A DNA stretch of 64,000 nucleotides, taken from positions 62,001-126,000 of the forward strand of contig NZ_JAFBCX010000017.1 of the NCBI RefSeq assembly GCF_016907955.1. Direction: 5' to 3'. The notes beneath the pieces were generated by a model, which was given only the letters and a program-made list of their open reading frames with translations, was not told the DNA's origin and made no database searches. Origin of the DNA: Lentzea nigeriaca. GTDB lineage: Bacteria > Actinomycetota > Actinomycetes > Mycobacteriales > Pseudonocardiaceae. Position numbers and translations under genes: made by a program. Shown piece after piece: positions 33,808 to 42,362 of this stretch (position 1 is the first letter of the stretch; every line of letters begins with the position of its first letter).

Positions 33808-34231
33808 GGCCCACAATGCCTCGCGAAGCCGTTGCCCCGCAAGTCAAGGCCGTCCAACGGCCGACTGCCAGTTCGGAGCCGACGGCGATCCGTCATCGCT
33901 CACGATCAGCGTAGTCATTTCGCGAAACCGCTGACTGTCACGGACTCCGCTCTCACCGGCACCCACCACCACAGCCACCCCGAGCAGAACGCCGCGATCG
34001 CCGCCTACATCCGCTGACGCCTGAGGCTCATGTCTCAGTCATGGGCCCGTCCACCGCGAACAGCACGGCAGGGCCCTCTTCCTCCTTCAACAGCAACAGG
34101 TACGGCGGTTGATCAACAACGCCGAGGGCTGTAGTCCTATTAGGACACGGGAGAAGTCCGCAAGTTTCAGCCCCAGCGCATCACAGTGCGCGCCCGTTAC
34201 CGGACCCCACGTCGCCGGATGCACGTGCGCC
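33808..34231. other. 424-bp gap without recognisable gene
   Basis: Only short frames with no family resemblance. No tRNA, clear hairpin or repeat was seen. Confidence 0.5.
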
Positions 34232-35224
34232 TCAACCGATCGGCGCATGCCGAGCGGCCTGAGCGCGCAGCAGGGCGAGGGCGAACAGCCCCGCCGGGAT
34301 GATCAGCCAGCAGGAGAACAGCCGGTAGCCGAGGACGACGGCCGCGGCAGGCGCCTGGTGCGCACCCGCCGCGATCAGCCCGGCGAGCAGGCTCGCCTCG
34401 ATCATGCCCATCCCACCGGGCGTCAGTGGCACCTGGCGCACCAGTTGCACGACCACGTATGCCGTGCCCACCTCGAAGAAGGTCAGCGGCAGGTGGAACG
34501 CCTGCGCGACAGCGGCCAGGCAGCACAGGTCGGCCAGCCAGTTGACCATCGCGAAGACGAGGGCGCCGCGCCGGTAGCGCGTCGGCAGGGTCACCATCGC
34601 CGTCACCGCGTGCCGCGCGCTCGCCCGCCAGCCGCTCGACGTCCAGTCGTCCTCGGATCCGGGGACGCCGTGTGTGTCAGGCCCGCGCCGACAGATCGCC
34701 TCCCACACTGCGAACAGCAGCAGGACGACCAGGATCACCACCGCGACCACCGAGGCGACCGGGTGCGTCCGCCAGGTGTCCTGCGGGTGCTCCGCCAGCA
34801 GGATGAGGAATCCGAACAGGCACAGCAATGCCAGACCCGCCGTCGACAACACCCCGGACAGCAGGAGCACAGTCGCCGCGACCTCGGTGCTCGCCCCTGC
34901 CTTGCGGAAAGCCTTGAAGGCGAAGCCCGCCGAGACCGCCGACCCCGCAGGCATGCTGATGGCGATGGCCGAACGCCCGTAAGTCACTGCGATCGAGCGC
35001 CAGATCCTCAGCGACACTCCGAAACCCCGCAAGAGCCACCACTGCTGGCGGGCGAACATCCTCATCGAGACCAGTTCGGCCACCAGCGCCACCAACAGCC
35101 AGCCGGCGTCGGCCGTCCGGACGACCGGCACCAGGTCGGACATCTTCGGCAGCGACCGATACACCAGTGCGCCCGCCGCAACGAGTGCCAACGCGGTGAG
35201 CATTGGTCTCCACCAACGTCTCAT
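34232..35224 (-). CDS. lysylphosphatidylglycerol synthase TM-region (UPF0104) membrane protein
   Basis: A 330-residue integral membrane protein with about eight hydrophobic segments. It has the family's RSLPKMSDLVPVVRTADAGW-like first periplasmic stretch, YGRSAIAISMPAGSAVSAGF, and VVQLVRQVPLTPGGMGMIEA near the end (PxTPGGxGxxE motif). Homologous domains act as lipid flippases or amino-acyl-lipid exporters; stand-alone actinobacterial forms are mostly unassigned. GGGAGAAG precedes ATG 35224. It has no co-transcribed partner. Confidence 0.88.
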   Translation of the reverse strand: MRRWWRPMLTALALVAAGALVYRSLPKMSDLVPVVRTADAGWLLVALVAELVSMRMFARQQWWLLRGFGVSLRIWRSIAVTYGRSAIAISMPAGSAVSAGFAFKAFRKAGASTEVAATVLLLSGVLSTAGLALLCLFGFLILLAEHPQDTWRTHPVASVVAVVILVVLLLFAVWEAICRRGPDTHGVPGSEDDWTSSGWRASARHAVTAMVTLPTRYRRGALVFAMVNWLADLCCLAAVAQAFHLPLTFFEVGTAYVVVQLVRQVPLTPGGMGMIEASLLAGLIAAGAHQAPAAAVVLGYRLFSCWLIIPAGLFALALLRAQAARHAPIG

Positions 35225-35465
35225 CCACTTCTCCCGACACTTACTAGACGCAATAGTTCCGTTTCGGTGACGGTAAACCCACCGCCTCACCGGCACAACA
35301 ACCAGGGGTCCGTGTCGCTCCCGGTGGTCGGCGTGGACAACCGCCGGTTGTCCATCCACGTCATCCCTTGATCGGCAGACCGTCACTTGTTAGCGTTCAC
35401 ACCCGCTCGATGCGCGGCTCACCCGAACGCCGTGCTCCGGCACGCCCCGGGAACCGTGGCGATCG

Positions 35466-35481
35466 TCAACAACGATGTTGA
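35466..35481. promoter_or_regulatory. inverted repeat TCAACA-N4-TGTTGA before sugar-binding protein gene
   Basis: 6-bp inverted repeat with a 4-bp spacer, ending 18 bp before ATG 35500. A position that close to the start would suit a repressor site (for example LacI or ROK type). Nothing else supports it. The rest of 35225-35499 shows no gene. Confidence 0.3.
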
Positions 35482-35499
35482 TCCGCGCGAGGAGCGGGC

Positions 35500-36594
35500 A
35501 TGAGGTCAGTGAGAGCAGTGCTTCCCGTGGTCGTGCTGCTGGTCGCGGCGTGCGGCGCGCCGGCGACCACTCAGCAGGCCGGGACCGGCGACGGTGTGCT
35601 GGTGGGCGTCACCATGCCGACGACGTCGTCGGAGCGCTGGATCCACGACGGCCAGAACATCAAGCGCGACCTGGAGAAGCAGGGACACCGGGTCGACCTG
35701 CGGTACGCCGAGAACGACGTGCCGAACCAGGCGAAACAGATCGAAAGCCAGATCGCCGACGGCGCGAAGCTCCTGATCATCGCGTCGGTGGACGGTTCCG
35801 CGCTGACCCAGCCGCTCCAGCGGGCCGCGGACGCCAGGATCCCGGTGATCGCCTACGACCGGCTCCTGCGCGGCAGCCCGTACGTCGACTACTACGCGAC
35901 GTTCGAGAACTTCCGGGTCGGCGTGTACCAGGCCGAGTCGCTGCTGACCGGGCTCGGCCTGCGCACCGGCGACGGCCAGCCCGGCGCCGCGGCGGGTCCG
36001 TTCAACATCGAGCTGTTCGCAGGCTCGCCGGACGACAACAACGCGACGTTCTTCTTCAACGGCGCCATGTCCGTGCTCAAGCCGTACCTCGACGCCGGCA
36101 CGCTGGTGGTGCGGAGCGGCCAGACGGACTTCAATTCCGTCACGACACCGCGGTGGGACGGCGAGACCGCCCGCAAGCGCATGGAAGGCCTTCTCACCAC
36201 GACCTACCGCCGTGTCAAGGTGAACGGCGTGCTCTCGCCGTACGACGGCATCTCCCTCGGCATCCTGACCGCGCTGAAGAACAACGGCTACGGCCCAGTC
36301 TTCCCGATCGTGACCGGCCAGGACGCCGAGCTGGGTTCGGTGAAGTCCATCATCGCGGACCAGCAGTACTCGACGATCTACAAGGACACCCGCGAACTGG
36401 CGACCGTCACGGCGCTGATGGCCGACGCGGTGCTGAAGGGCCGGACGCCGCCGCAGCTGAACAATCTCAACGACTACGACAACGGCGTGAAGGTCGTCCC
36501 GGCCTTCCTGCTGAACCCCGTCAGCGTCACCAAAGCCAACTACCACAAGGTTCTCGTGGAGTCCGGGTACTACACCGACGACCAACTCCGCTAG
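35500..36594 (+). CDS. sugar ABC transporter substrate-binding lipoprotein (ChvE/XylF type)
   Basis: A 364-residue periplasmic-binding-protein type I lipoprotein. The signal peptide ends in the lipobox LVAAC (Cys about residue 18). The mature part shows GVTMPTTSSERW, IADGAKLLIIASVDGSAL and VIAYDRLLRG, characteristic of the xylose/multiple-sugar (XylF, ChvE) group. GAGGAGCGGG precedes ATG 35500. No ATPase or permease gene follows, so it is an orphan receptor here: either the transporter is elsewhere or the operon was truncated, since a flavohemoglobin remnant follows immediately. Confidence 0.92.
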   Translation: MRSVRAVLPVVVLLVAACGAPATTQQAGTGDGVLVGVTMPTTSSERWIHDGQNIKRDLEKQGHRVDLRYAENDVPNQAKQIESQIADGAKLLIIASVDGSALTQPLQRAADARIPVIAYDRLLRGSPYVDYYATFENFRVGVYQAESLLTGLGLRTGDGQPGAAAGPFNIELFAGSPDDNNATFFFNGAMSVLKPYLDAGTLVVRSGQTDFNSVTTPRWDGETARKRMEGLLTTTYRRVKVNGVLSPYDGISLGILTALKNNGYGPVFPIVTGQDAELGSVKSIIADQQYSTIYKDTRELATVTALMADAVLKGRTPPQLNNLNDYDNGVKVVPAFLLNPVSVTKANYHKVLVESGYYTDDQLR

Positions 36595-36825
36595 TGCGGC
36601 ACCAGGTGAGCATGCCCAGGGCCGAACACCTCGTACCTGATGTCGTCGGCGTAGATGCCACGACCGAGGAGGCGGCCACGCACGTCGCGCATGAACGCGA
36701 TCGGGCCGCACAGGTAGACGGTCGCATTGGCGGACAGGCCGATCGCGTCCACCTCGACGCGATCGGCCTGTCCGCCTTCGTCGCCGTGCTCGTACCAGGT
36801 CAGTTGCTCGAAGCCAAGGGCTGCT
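36591..36825 (-). pseudogene. C-terminal remnant of flavohemoglobin (Hmp-like reductase domain)
   Basis: The minus strand encodes QLTWYEHGDEGG, then DAIGLSANATVYLCGPIAFM, then RDVRGRLLGRGI and YEVFGPG before a TAG stop at 36591. This matches the last 70 or so residues of the FAD/NAD domain of flavohemoglobins (CGP...FM...YEVFGP). The globin and FAD domains are missing. It is convergent with, and overlaps the stop of, the sugar-binding protein gene. Confidence 0.75.
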
Positions 36826-36839
36826 CGTCGACAACCAAC

Positions 36840-37071
36840 ACGGTCCGGACTGGACGGTCAGGAATCCGTTGCCCTTGTCATACGACGGGGCGGACATCTC
36901 GTGCAGGTGTGACCGATCTGCCTGGTTGATCTTGATGGTCCCGGCGGAGGCGTAGTTGGAGTTCGACCGTCCGCTCGTGCCCTGGGAGTGGACGAACAGC
37001 TCGGTGCGGTACCGGCAGCCGTTGTGGCAGACCTTGTCACCGAGGCTCCAGACCCATCCTCTGGCAGTCAT
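36840..37071 (-). other. unidentified coding-like remnant
   Basis: An open minus-strand frame reading VWSLGDKVCHNGCRYRTELF and later INQADRSHLHEM does not look like a shadow frame, but I cannot assign it. It may be the end of a secreted or phage-derived protein. 37072-37302 holds nothing else recognisable apart from the leader of the lectin gene. Confidence 0.25.
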
Positions 37072-37302
37072 GTGCGGCCGAGTGCTCTGTGACGACGTCA
37101 GGTCTTCAGCGCAAGAATCCCCTTGGCGAGATCACCTCACTGTTTACCAGTCCGTTGTCGGCGTCACTCAATCAGGCGTTCTTTGTCAACCGGAACGGGT
37201 AATTGTGTAGGGGACTTGGGGCGCGACAGGATCGCTACGTACTGTCACACCAAAAATGATCGACGAAAATCGATCGCGGCAGACGGGACTGGAAACAGCA
37301 GA

Positions 37303-38478
37303 ATGACGAAACAGGATGTCCAGCCAGGGTCATTTAAACGTGCAAGATCGCTGCCAGGAAGGTCGGTATACCGCCACGAACCACTTGCTGCGCGCCGCCG
37401 CCTGTTCGGCTTCCTGGCGGCGCTGACAATGGTGACGACGCTCGTCACCACCGGCGGCACCTCTTCTCCTGCGGTCGCGCAGGAAGAAAATGCCGCGGCC
37501 GCTCCCGTCGGCCGGCTGGAGGTGTTCGCCCGCGGTAGTGACAAAGGCCTTTGGCATATCTGGCAGACCGCACCCAACAACGGCTGGTCCGGCTGGGGTC
37601 CCCTCGGCGGCGGGATCGACCTGCTCGAAGTCGGCCGCAATGCCGACGGCCGGCTCGAGGTCTTCGCCCGCGGCTTCGACGGGGCCCTGTGGCACAAATG
37701 GCAGACATCGCCCGGCGGCGGCTGGTCCGGCTGGGTCTCGCTCGGCGGCTGGATCGACCGGATCGCCGTCGGGAACAACAAGGACGGCCGGCTCGAGGTC
37801 TTCGCCAGGGGTTCGGACAATGCCCTGTGGCACATCTGGCAGACCGCACCCAACAACGGCTGGTCCGGCTGGGCCTCGCTCGGCGGCTTCGTCGACCAGA
37901 TCGACGTCGGCAACAACAAGGACGGCCGGCTCGAGGTTTTCGCCACGGGCAGAAACAGCGCCCTGTGGCACATCTGGCAGACCGCGCCGAACAGCGGTTG
38001 GTCCGGCTGGGCGTCGCTGGGCGGTTGGATCAGCAAACTCGCCGTGGGGAGCAACAGGGACGGCAGGCTCGAGGTCTTCGCCATCGGTATGAACAACGCC
38101 CTGTGGCACATCTGGCAGACCGCACCCAACAACGGCTGGTCCGGCTGGGCCTCGCTCGGCGGTTGGATCGACCAACTCGCCGTCAGCCGGAACGGGGACG
38201 GCAGGCTCGAGGTCTTCGCCAGGGGATCCGACAACGCCCTGTGGCACATCTGGCAGACCGCACCCAACAGCGGCTGGTCCGGCTGGGCGTCGCTGGGCGG
38301 CTGGATAGACCGGCTGGCGGTCAACTCGAACAAGGACGGCAGGCTCGAGGTCTTCGTCCGCGGTAGTGACAAAGGCCTTTGGCATATCTGGCAGACCGCA
38401 CCCAACAGCGGCTGGTCGAGCTGGGCCTCGCTCGGCGGCTGGATAGACGAACTGGACACCGCACAGAACGCGAACTGA
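37303..38478 (+). CDS. secreted seven-bladed beta-propeller lectin (PLL-like)
   Basis: A 391-residue exported protein. A twin-Arg-like N-region (ARRRLFGFLAALTMVTTLVT) is followed by a likely cleavage after AVAQ. From about residue 69 there are exactly seven 46-residue repeats, each of the form DGRLEVFARGSDNALWHIWQ then NGWSGWASLGG. This is the repeat of the Photorhabdus PLL fucose/methylated-sugar lectins, which fold as a seven-bladed propeller with one ligand site per blade interface. The lectin likely binds glycans outside the cell. It is monocistronic, with a hairpin after the stop. The start at ATG 37303 gives a normal signal peptide length, though the ribosome-binding site is weak. Confidence 0.88.
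   Translation: MTKQDVQPGSFKRARSLPGRSVYRHEPLAARRRLFGFLAALTMVTTLVTTGGTSSPAVAQEENAAAAPVGRLEVFARGSDKGLWHIWQTAPNNGWSGWGPLGGGIDLLEVGRNADGRLEVFARGFDGALWHKWQTSPGGGWSGWVSLGGWIDRIAVGNNKDGRLEVFARGSDNALWHIWQTAPNNGWSGWASLGGFVDQIDVGNNKDGRLEVFATGRNSALWHIWQTAPNSGWSGWASLGGWISKLAVGSNRDGRLEVFAIGMNNALWHIWQTAPNNGWSGWASLGGWIDQLAVSRNGDGRLEVFARGSDNALWHIWQTAPNSGWSGWASLGGWIDRLAVNSNKDGRLEVFVRGSDKGLWHIWQTAPNSGWSSWASLGGWIDELDTAQNAN
37507..38472 (+). repeat. seven tandem 138-bp coding repeats
   Basis: Units start at 37507, 37645, 37783, 37921, 38059, 38197 and 38335 with no length variation. Blades 3-6 are nearly identical in DNA as well as protein (GCCCTGTGGCACATCTGGCA recurs), showing recent duplication or gene conversion. 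Blades 1 and 2 are the most diverged, and blade 7 shares the GTAGTGACAAAGGCCTTTGG segment with blade 1, so the ends of the array resemble each other. Confidence 0.95.
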
Positions 38479-38489
38479 AAGAAGCCGCA

Positions 38490-38521
38490 GTCGGCGCCGG
38501 GCCGAAAGGTCCGGCGCCGAC
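38490..38521 (+). terminator. hairpin after the lectin gene
   Basis: 14-bp stem (GTCGGCGCCGGGCC with GGTCCGGCGCCGAC, one G-U pair) around a GAAA loop, 11 bp after the stop codon. No T-run. Confidence 0.75.
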
Positions 38522-39143
38522 CGGCATTTGGCCGGCGCGACGAAGGACGCCGAGTCTGCGGAAGAGGAGCCATTCTCACCCGGCCTGGTCTCGGCGACTG
38601 GTGAGTTCGCTTCGCGGACCGCGCCGCCGCGAGTGGCTCCTTTGTTGCAGGGCACGTGTCTTGGGTCATTGTGGACGTTGACCAGAATTGACCGCGCTCG
38701 CGCCCGGCGCCGCGCAGCGGGCTTCGCCAGGCGGGGCAGCCCGAGGCCACGAGCCGCCACCGGAAGACCCTCCGCGGGATCGAGTGGCCACCGATCGAAA
38801 ATAGGCCTCGGCAACACCGGTGCGTGGCGGCCCAGTTTCGCGCCACCTCACAGAATCCGACCGCGGCCCGTGGTTGGCGGGTCGGAACTTCCTGGGGTAC
38901 AGCCGTTTTTCTTACTGCGGCGGCGCCCCGGCACTGCGGTCCAAAGACCGCAACCCGTCTCTCTCCCCCTGATGTAGCACCTGCTTCAGCACGTCGAACA
39001 CCACGGCGCACAGATGAACGGACGTCTACTCCGCTACGCAGACCTGCCGACGGTGGCGAGCTGGGATGGCCGCACCGGGCCTGGTGCTCCGGCTGCGACA
39101 GGTGCCAACGGCCCAGGTGTGTCGCTGTCCATCGGGAGGTCCG
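38522..39143. other. 622-bp gap without recognisable gene
   Basis: Frames in this stretch are short, Arg/Ala-rich and match nothing I know. No tRNA or repeat was seen. It separates the lectin from the convergent end of the quinoprotein oxidase operon. Confidence 0.5.
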
Positions 39144-40250
39144 TCATCGACGTGGCTCCCGGCGGCGCTCCCAGAAGGTCGCTTCGGGCCACCGCCGCTC
39201 CTGCGCGTAGAACGCGTACCGCTGGGCGAGGAACGTGTCGAACGACTGCCGAATCCCGTCGGCGTACCGTTCGGTTGCCGTGCCGTCCCCGTCCAGACAC
39301 GCCCGAATCGTGTCCGCCGCCGCCAGACCGTTCGACAGCGCCTTGTGGATGCCCTGTCCGGACAACGGGTCGAACGATGAGGCGGCGTCGCCCGCGGCGA
39401 GCCAGTGCGGACCCGCGGGGCGGTCCAGGACGAAACACGGCACCGGGCACACCCTGAGGCTGCCGGGAATGTAGAAGGACTCAGACAGGGCCGGAGCCAG
39501 GAACGCGGTCTGGCCGAGCCGTCTGAGCCACGACGTGCTCTCGTGCAACGTCGCGGACCTCAGGTCGTCGCCGTCACAGGCGAACGCGACGGCGATGCGC
39601 CTGTCTGGCAGGCGCGCCGCGTACCACCATCCGTCGGGGACGGCCTCCAGCATCGTGAGTTGCGTCAGCTCTGCCTTGTCGCGCAGGTGAAAGTAGCCGG
39701 TCGCGCAGAAGAACCGGTCGTGGACCAGCCGCCGGGCGCCGAGGTTGCGGGCGAGGCGCGCCCTGCTGCCCGTGGCGTCGACCACGAACGACGCCTTCAG
39801 TTGACGGACACCGGCCGAGGTCTCCAGTTCGACGACGAACGCCGGTTCGCCGGTGTGTGGCCGCACCGATCGAAACCGTGCGCCCGTGACCAGATGTGCG
39901 CCGGCCTTGCTCGCCCGCCGTGCCAGGAAGGCGTCGAAACGTCTGCGGTCGAGGTGGAGACCCGTCCCGTTGGGATTGACGGTGAAGTCGTTGTAGCCAA
40001 GGACGTAGTCGCCCCATGAGGAGCAACTGCCGTAGCACGGCTCGTGTCCCTCCAGCTCGAACGCGTCCAGGAGGCCCAGGCGCGAGAACAGCCGGCGGAT
40101 GTCAGGCGGGACGCTCTCCCCTATCCGGTCGGACCTGTATGCGCCGCTCTCCGCGACGACCACGGTCCCACCACCGGACTGGCGCAGCGCGATGGCTGCA
40201 GCGCACCCCGCCGGTCCACCACCGAGGATGACGAAGGTCGGTTCCGGCAC
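39144..40250 (-). CDS. LodB-like FAD-dependent oxidoreductase
   Basis: A 368-residue flavoprotein of the tryptophan-halogenase/geranylgeranyl-reductase-like group. The dinucleotide motif is FVILGGGPAGCAAAIAL (residues 6-22), with DATGSRARLARNLG and WLAAGDAASSFDPLSGQGI as the second FAD motif. In LodA/GoxA systems the adjacent LodB/GoxB flavoprotein is needed to form the cysteine tryptophylquinone cofactor of the oxidase, and the same pairing is seen here. GTG 40250, 27 bp after the oxidase stop; AAGGATC upstream. Last gene of the four-gene operon 44366-39144. Confidence 0.87.
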   Translation of the reverse strand: MPEPTFVILGGGPAGCAAAIALRQSGGGTVVVAESGAYRSDRIGESVPPDIRRLFSRLGLLDAFELEGHEPCYGSCSSWGDYVLGYNDFTVNPNGTGLHLDRRRFDAFLARRASKAGAHLVTGARFRSVRPHTGEPAFVVELETSAGVRQLKASFVVDATGSRARLARNLGARRLVHDRFFCATGYFHLRDKAELTQLTMLEAVPDGWWYAARLPDRRIAVAFACDGDDLRSATLHESTSWLRRLGQTAFLAPALSESFYIPGSLRVCPVPCFVLDRPAGPHWLAAGDAASSFDPLSGQGIHKALSNGLAAADTIRACLDGDGTATERYADGIRQSFDTFLAQRYAFYAQERRWPEATFWERRREPRR

Positions 40251-40277
40251 GTGTCGGTGATCCTTTCGCGCGTCCGG

Positions 40278-42362
40278 CTAGTCGCCCCCTCGCCTGTTGA
40301 TCGGCCACTGAGGAACGAAGGACGTCCCGTCCTCCTCGAACAGGCTCGCCACCTCGAGGAACGTGTCCGAAGGCAGCTTGTCGATCGCGTCCTGGTTCTC
40401 CAGGCCCTCGATCTGGGTTCGCTGCACGATCGTGCCGATCCGCCACCAGTTGAGGATGATGTCCTCGCGCTCCTGGAAACGGCCGGTGTTCGCCTCGTTC
40501 AGGGAGTTCGTCCCAGGGCCTCGGAGTGACCACCGTTGGCCCGGCAGCTGATCGTCCTTCTCGGACACGCCTTCGCCGGGCGGGCGCGTGTCGGTGGCCA
40601 CGTTGACGGCGACCGGGCGCTGAGCCGGCCACGACCAGTACAGCGTGGTGTTCCCAGGCGGGTTCGGGTTCGGTTCGTGGGTGGCGCAGGAGTTGTAGTC
40701 GGTGTGCCACGGGACCGACATGAACTTGGAGTGGTCGCCCGGCTCGAGCCCATCGCCGGCCTGATGCCGGGGGACGTCCGTGCGGTAGGGGACGTAGCCT
40801 TCCCCCAGCACGGGCAGGTCGGAGGGTGGCAGCTTCGAGTAGTCGAGGACCTTCTGCCGGACCCGGAACGGACCGTGGGTCTTCCAGTCGTCGTTCCAGG
40901 TCTCGCGAAGGCGCACGGGGAACGTCATGTCGATCCCTGGGCTGAACCGCCCGCCCAGGCAGTTGATCAACGACGCCTTGTCGAGGTACTCGCCCGGTCC
41001 GAGCGGAGGCCGGTTCTTGGTCACGCGTTTCGCGTCCCACTGCTCGAGGAAGAAGTACTGCGTCTTGCTGACTGACAGGAGTGAGTCTCCGGAGTCGCCG
41101 AGCGACAGCGGCATGAGCGGCGCGCCAGTCGCGTGCTGCTTCGGGGCATTCGGATTCCGCACATATCCCAACCCGGCCAGGATGGTGGTGGCGGGGTCGT
41201 CGTCCTCGGTGATCCGCCCCACTGCCTCGTGCGCCTGGATCGCGCCTTCCGGCAGGTTGGTGTTCCACCGCTGGACCCGAGTCGCCTGGAAGATCGGGTT
41301 GATCTGCTGGCCGAAGTCCGGGTGGTAGTCCGTGTTGAACTTGCCGTCGCTGAACAGGTCGGGTTCGAGGGCGAACTCGCGTACCCACGTGTCGTAGATG
41401 TCGTCCCACAGTGAGATGACGTTCAGCGTCTGCGGGGCGAACCCCGGGTCGGTCGAGATCACCCAAGCCCCGGCCACGTCGCTGGTGGTGCCGTCCGTGA
41501 AGACGAGGGTGGCGTTGACCGGCCCGTCGGCCGTGTCGTCGAACCAGCCGTCGTTGTCGACGTCGGAGTTCAGCGGGTAGTGCACGGAGGAGCCTTGTGG
41601 GCACCAGGCCGCGGTCCGGCCGAACGCGGCGACCACGTGCAGGCGTCCGTCCTGGTCGGTGACCAACTCGCCCAGCGTGTCGATGCGCCCGAACGGTTCG
41701 TACAGCGGTGAGAACCTGTCGTCGGGGAAGGACTTCGGATAGTTCGGCACGACTTCGATCTCGGCGTCATGTCCGTAACTCGCGTCGCCCTTCTTGCCCA
41801 TGTCGACACGGTCAGTCGCGGTGCCCGTGATGGCCCGGGGTCCGGGATCGATGGTCAGTCTCCGGACTCGTTCCGGGTTGCTGGACCACTCCCCCTCGGC
41901 GAGGTTGCGCAGGGGCGGGGTGCGACCGTTCTGGTACTGCAGGAGCGTGTACAGGGCCGAGGTCCCCGGCGCCTCGAGCAGGTAGCTGTTGGCCTTCTTG
42001 TTGGCGACGTGCACGGTCCAGACGATGTCCGCCACCTTCTTGTCGCCGACGGTCGACCCGATCTTGATCTCGGTGCCGGTGTTCGTCGGGTAGCGACCCA
42101 CGGCATCGTCGTCGTAGGCGAAGATCCTGAACCGGGCGGCCTGCCTCTTCAGCCTGCCTTTGCTGTCCCGTACGTCGCTGCTGGTGATCGTGGCCCCGTC
42201 GAGCCGGAGCGGAAGGCCGCCGACCGTGCCCGCGTACTGTGCGGTCTCGTGGCCTCCGTCGGGCAGTGGCAGCGCGGCCATGGTCTCGGGCGCCAGGTTG
42301 TACTCGTCGCTGTTGCCGACGCGGGCGAAACCGATCGATGGGTGCACCCTGAACGTGGTCAT
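40278..42362 (-). CDS. LodA/GoxA-like CTQ quinoprotein amino-acid oxidase
   Basis: A 694-residue protein of the LodA family, which oxidatively deaminate an amino acid (lysine epsilon-amine or glycine in known cases) with release of H2O2. The N-terminus VHPSIGFARVGNSDEYNLAP is diagnostic. The likely cofactor residues are Cys559 (HTDYNSC) and Trp578 in YWSWPAQRP, close together as in GoxA, to form cysteine tryptophylquinone. There is no classical signal peptide. The ATG overlaps the ferritin-like gene stop (ATGA). The substrate cannot be inferred. Family members often act as antimicrobial H2O2 producers in biofilms. Confidence 0.88.
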   Translation of the reverse strand: MTTFRVHPSIGFARVGNSDEYNLAPETMAALPLPDGGHETAQYAGTVGGLPLRLDGATITSSDVRDSKGRLKRQAARFRIFAYDDDAVGRYPTNTGTEIKIGSTVGDKKVADIVWTVHVANKKANSYLLEAPGTSALYTLLQYQNGRTPPLRNLAEGEWSSNPERVRRLTIDPGPRAITGTATDRVDMGKKGDASYGHDAEIEVVPNYPKSFPDDRFSPLYEPFGRIDTLGELVTDQDGRLHVVAAFGRTAAWCPQGSSVHYPLNSDVDNDGWFDDTADGPVNATLVFTDGTTSDVAGAWVISTDPGFAPQTLNVISLWDDIYDTWVREFALEPDLFSDGKFNTDYHPDFGQQINPIFQATRVQRWNTNLPEGAIQAHEAVGRITEDDDPATTILAGLGYVRNPNAPKQHATGAPLMPLSLGDSGDSLLSVSKTQYFFLEQWDAKRVTKNRPPLGPGEYLDKASLINCLGGRFSPGIDMTFPVRLRETWNDDWKTHGPFRVRQKVLDYSKLPPSDLPVLGEGYVPYRTDVPRHQAGDGLEPGDHSKFMSVPWHTDYNSCATHEPNPNPPGNTTLYWSWPAQRPVAVNVATDTRPPGEGVSEKDDQLPGQRWSLRGPGTNSLNEANTGRFQEREDIILNWWRIGTIVQRTQIEGLENQDAIDKLPSDTFLEVASLFEEDGTSFVPQWPINRRGGD

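Noticed and set aside
35506..37071. 521-codon minus-strand frame across the sugar-binding protein gene
   Set aside because: Mostly antisense shadow; only its first part (36840-37071) lies outside the real gene and is listed as an unidentified remnant.
37507..38472. Tandem repeats as a possible CRISPR array
   Set aside because: Units are 138 bp, head to tail, in frame and coding; there are no short repeats with unique spacers anywhere in the window that I saw.
37245..39011. 588-codon minus-strand frame opposite the lectin
   Set aside because: It is periodic only because it mirrors the 138-bp repeats, and has no start site or domain; the plus-strand frame has a signal peptide and propeller repeats.
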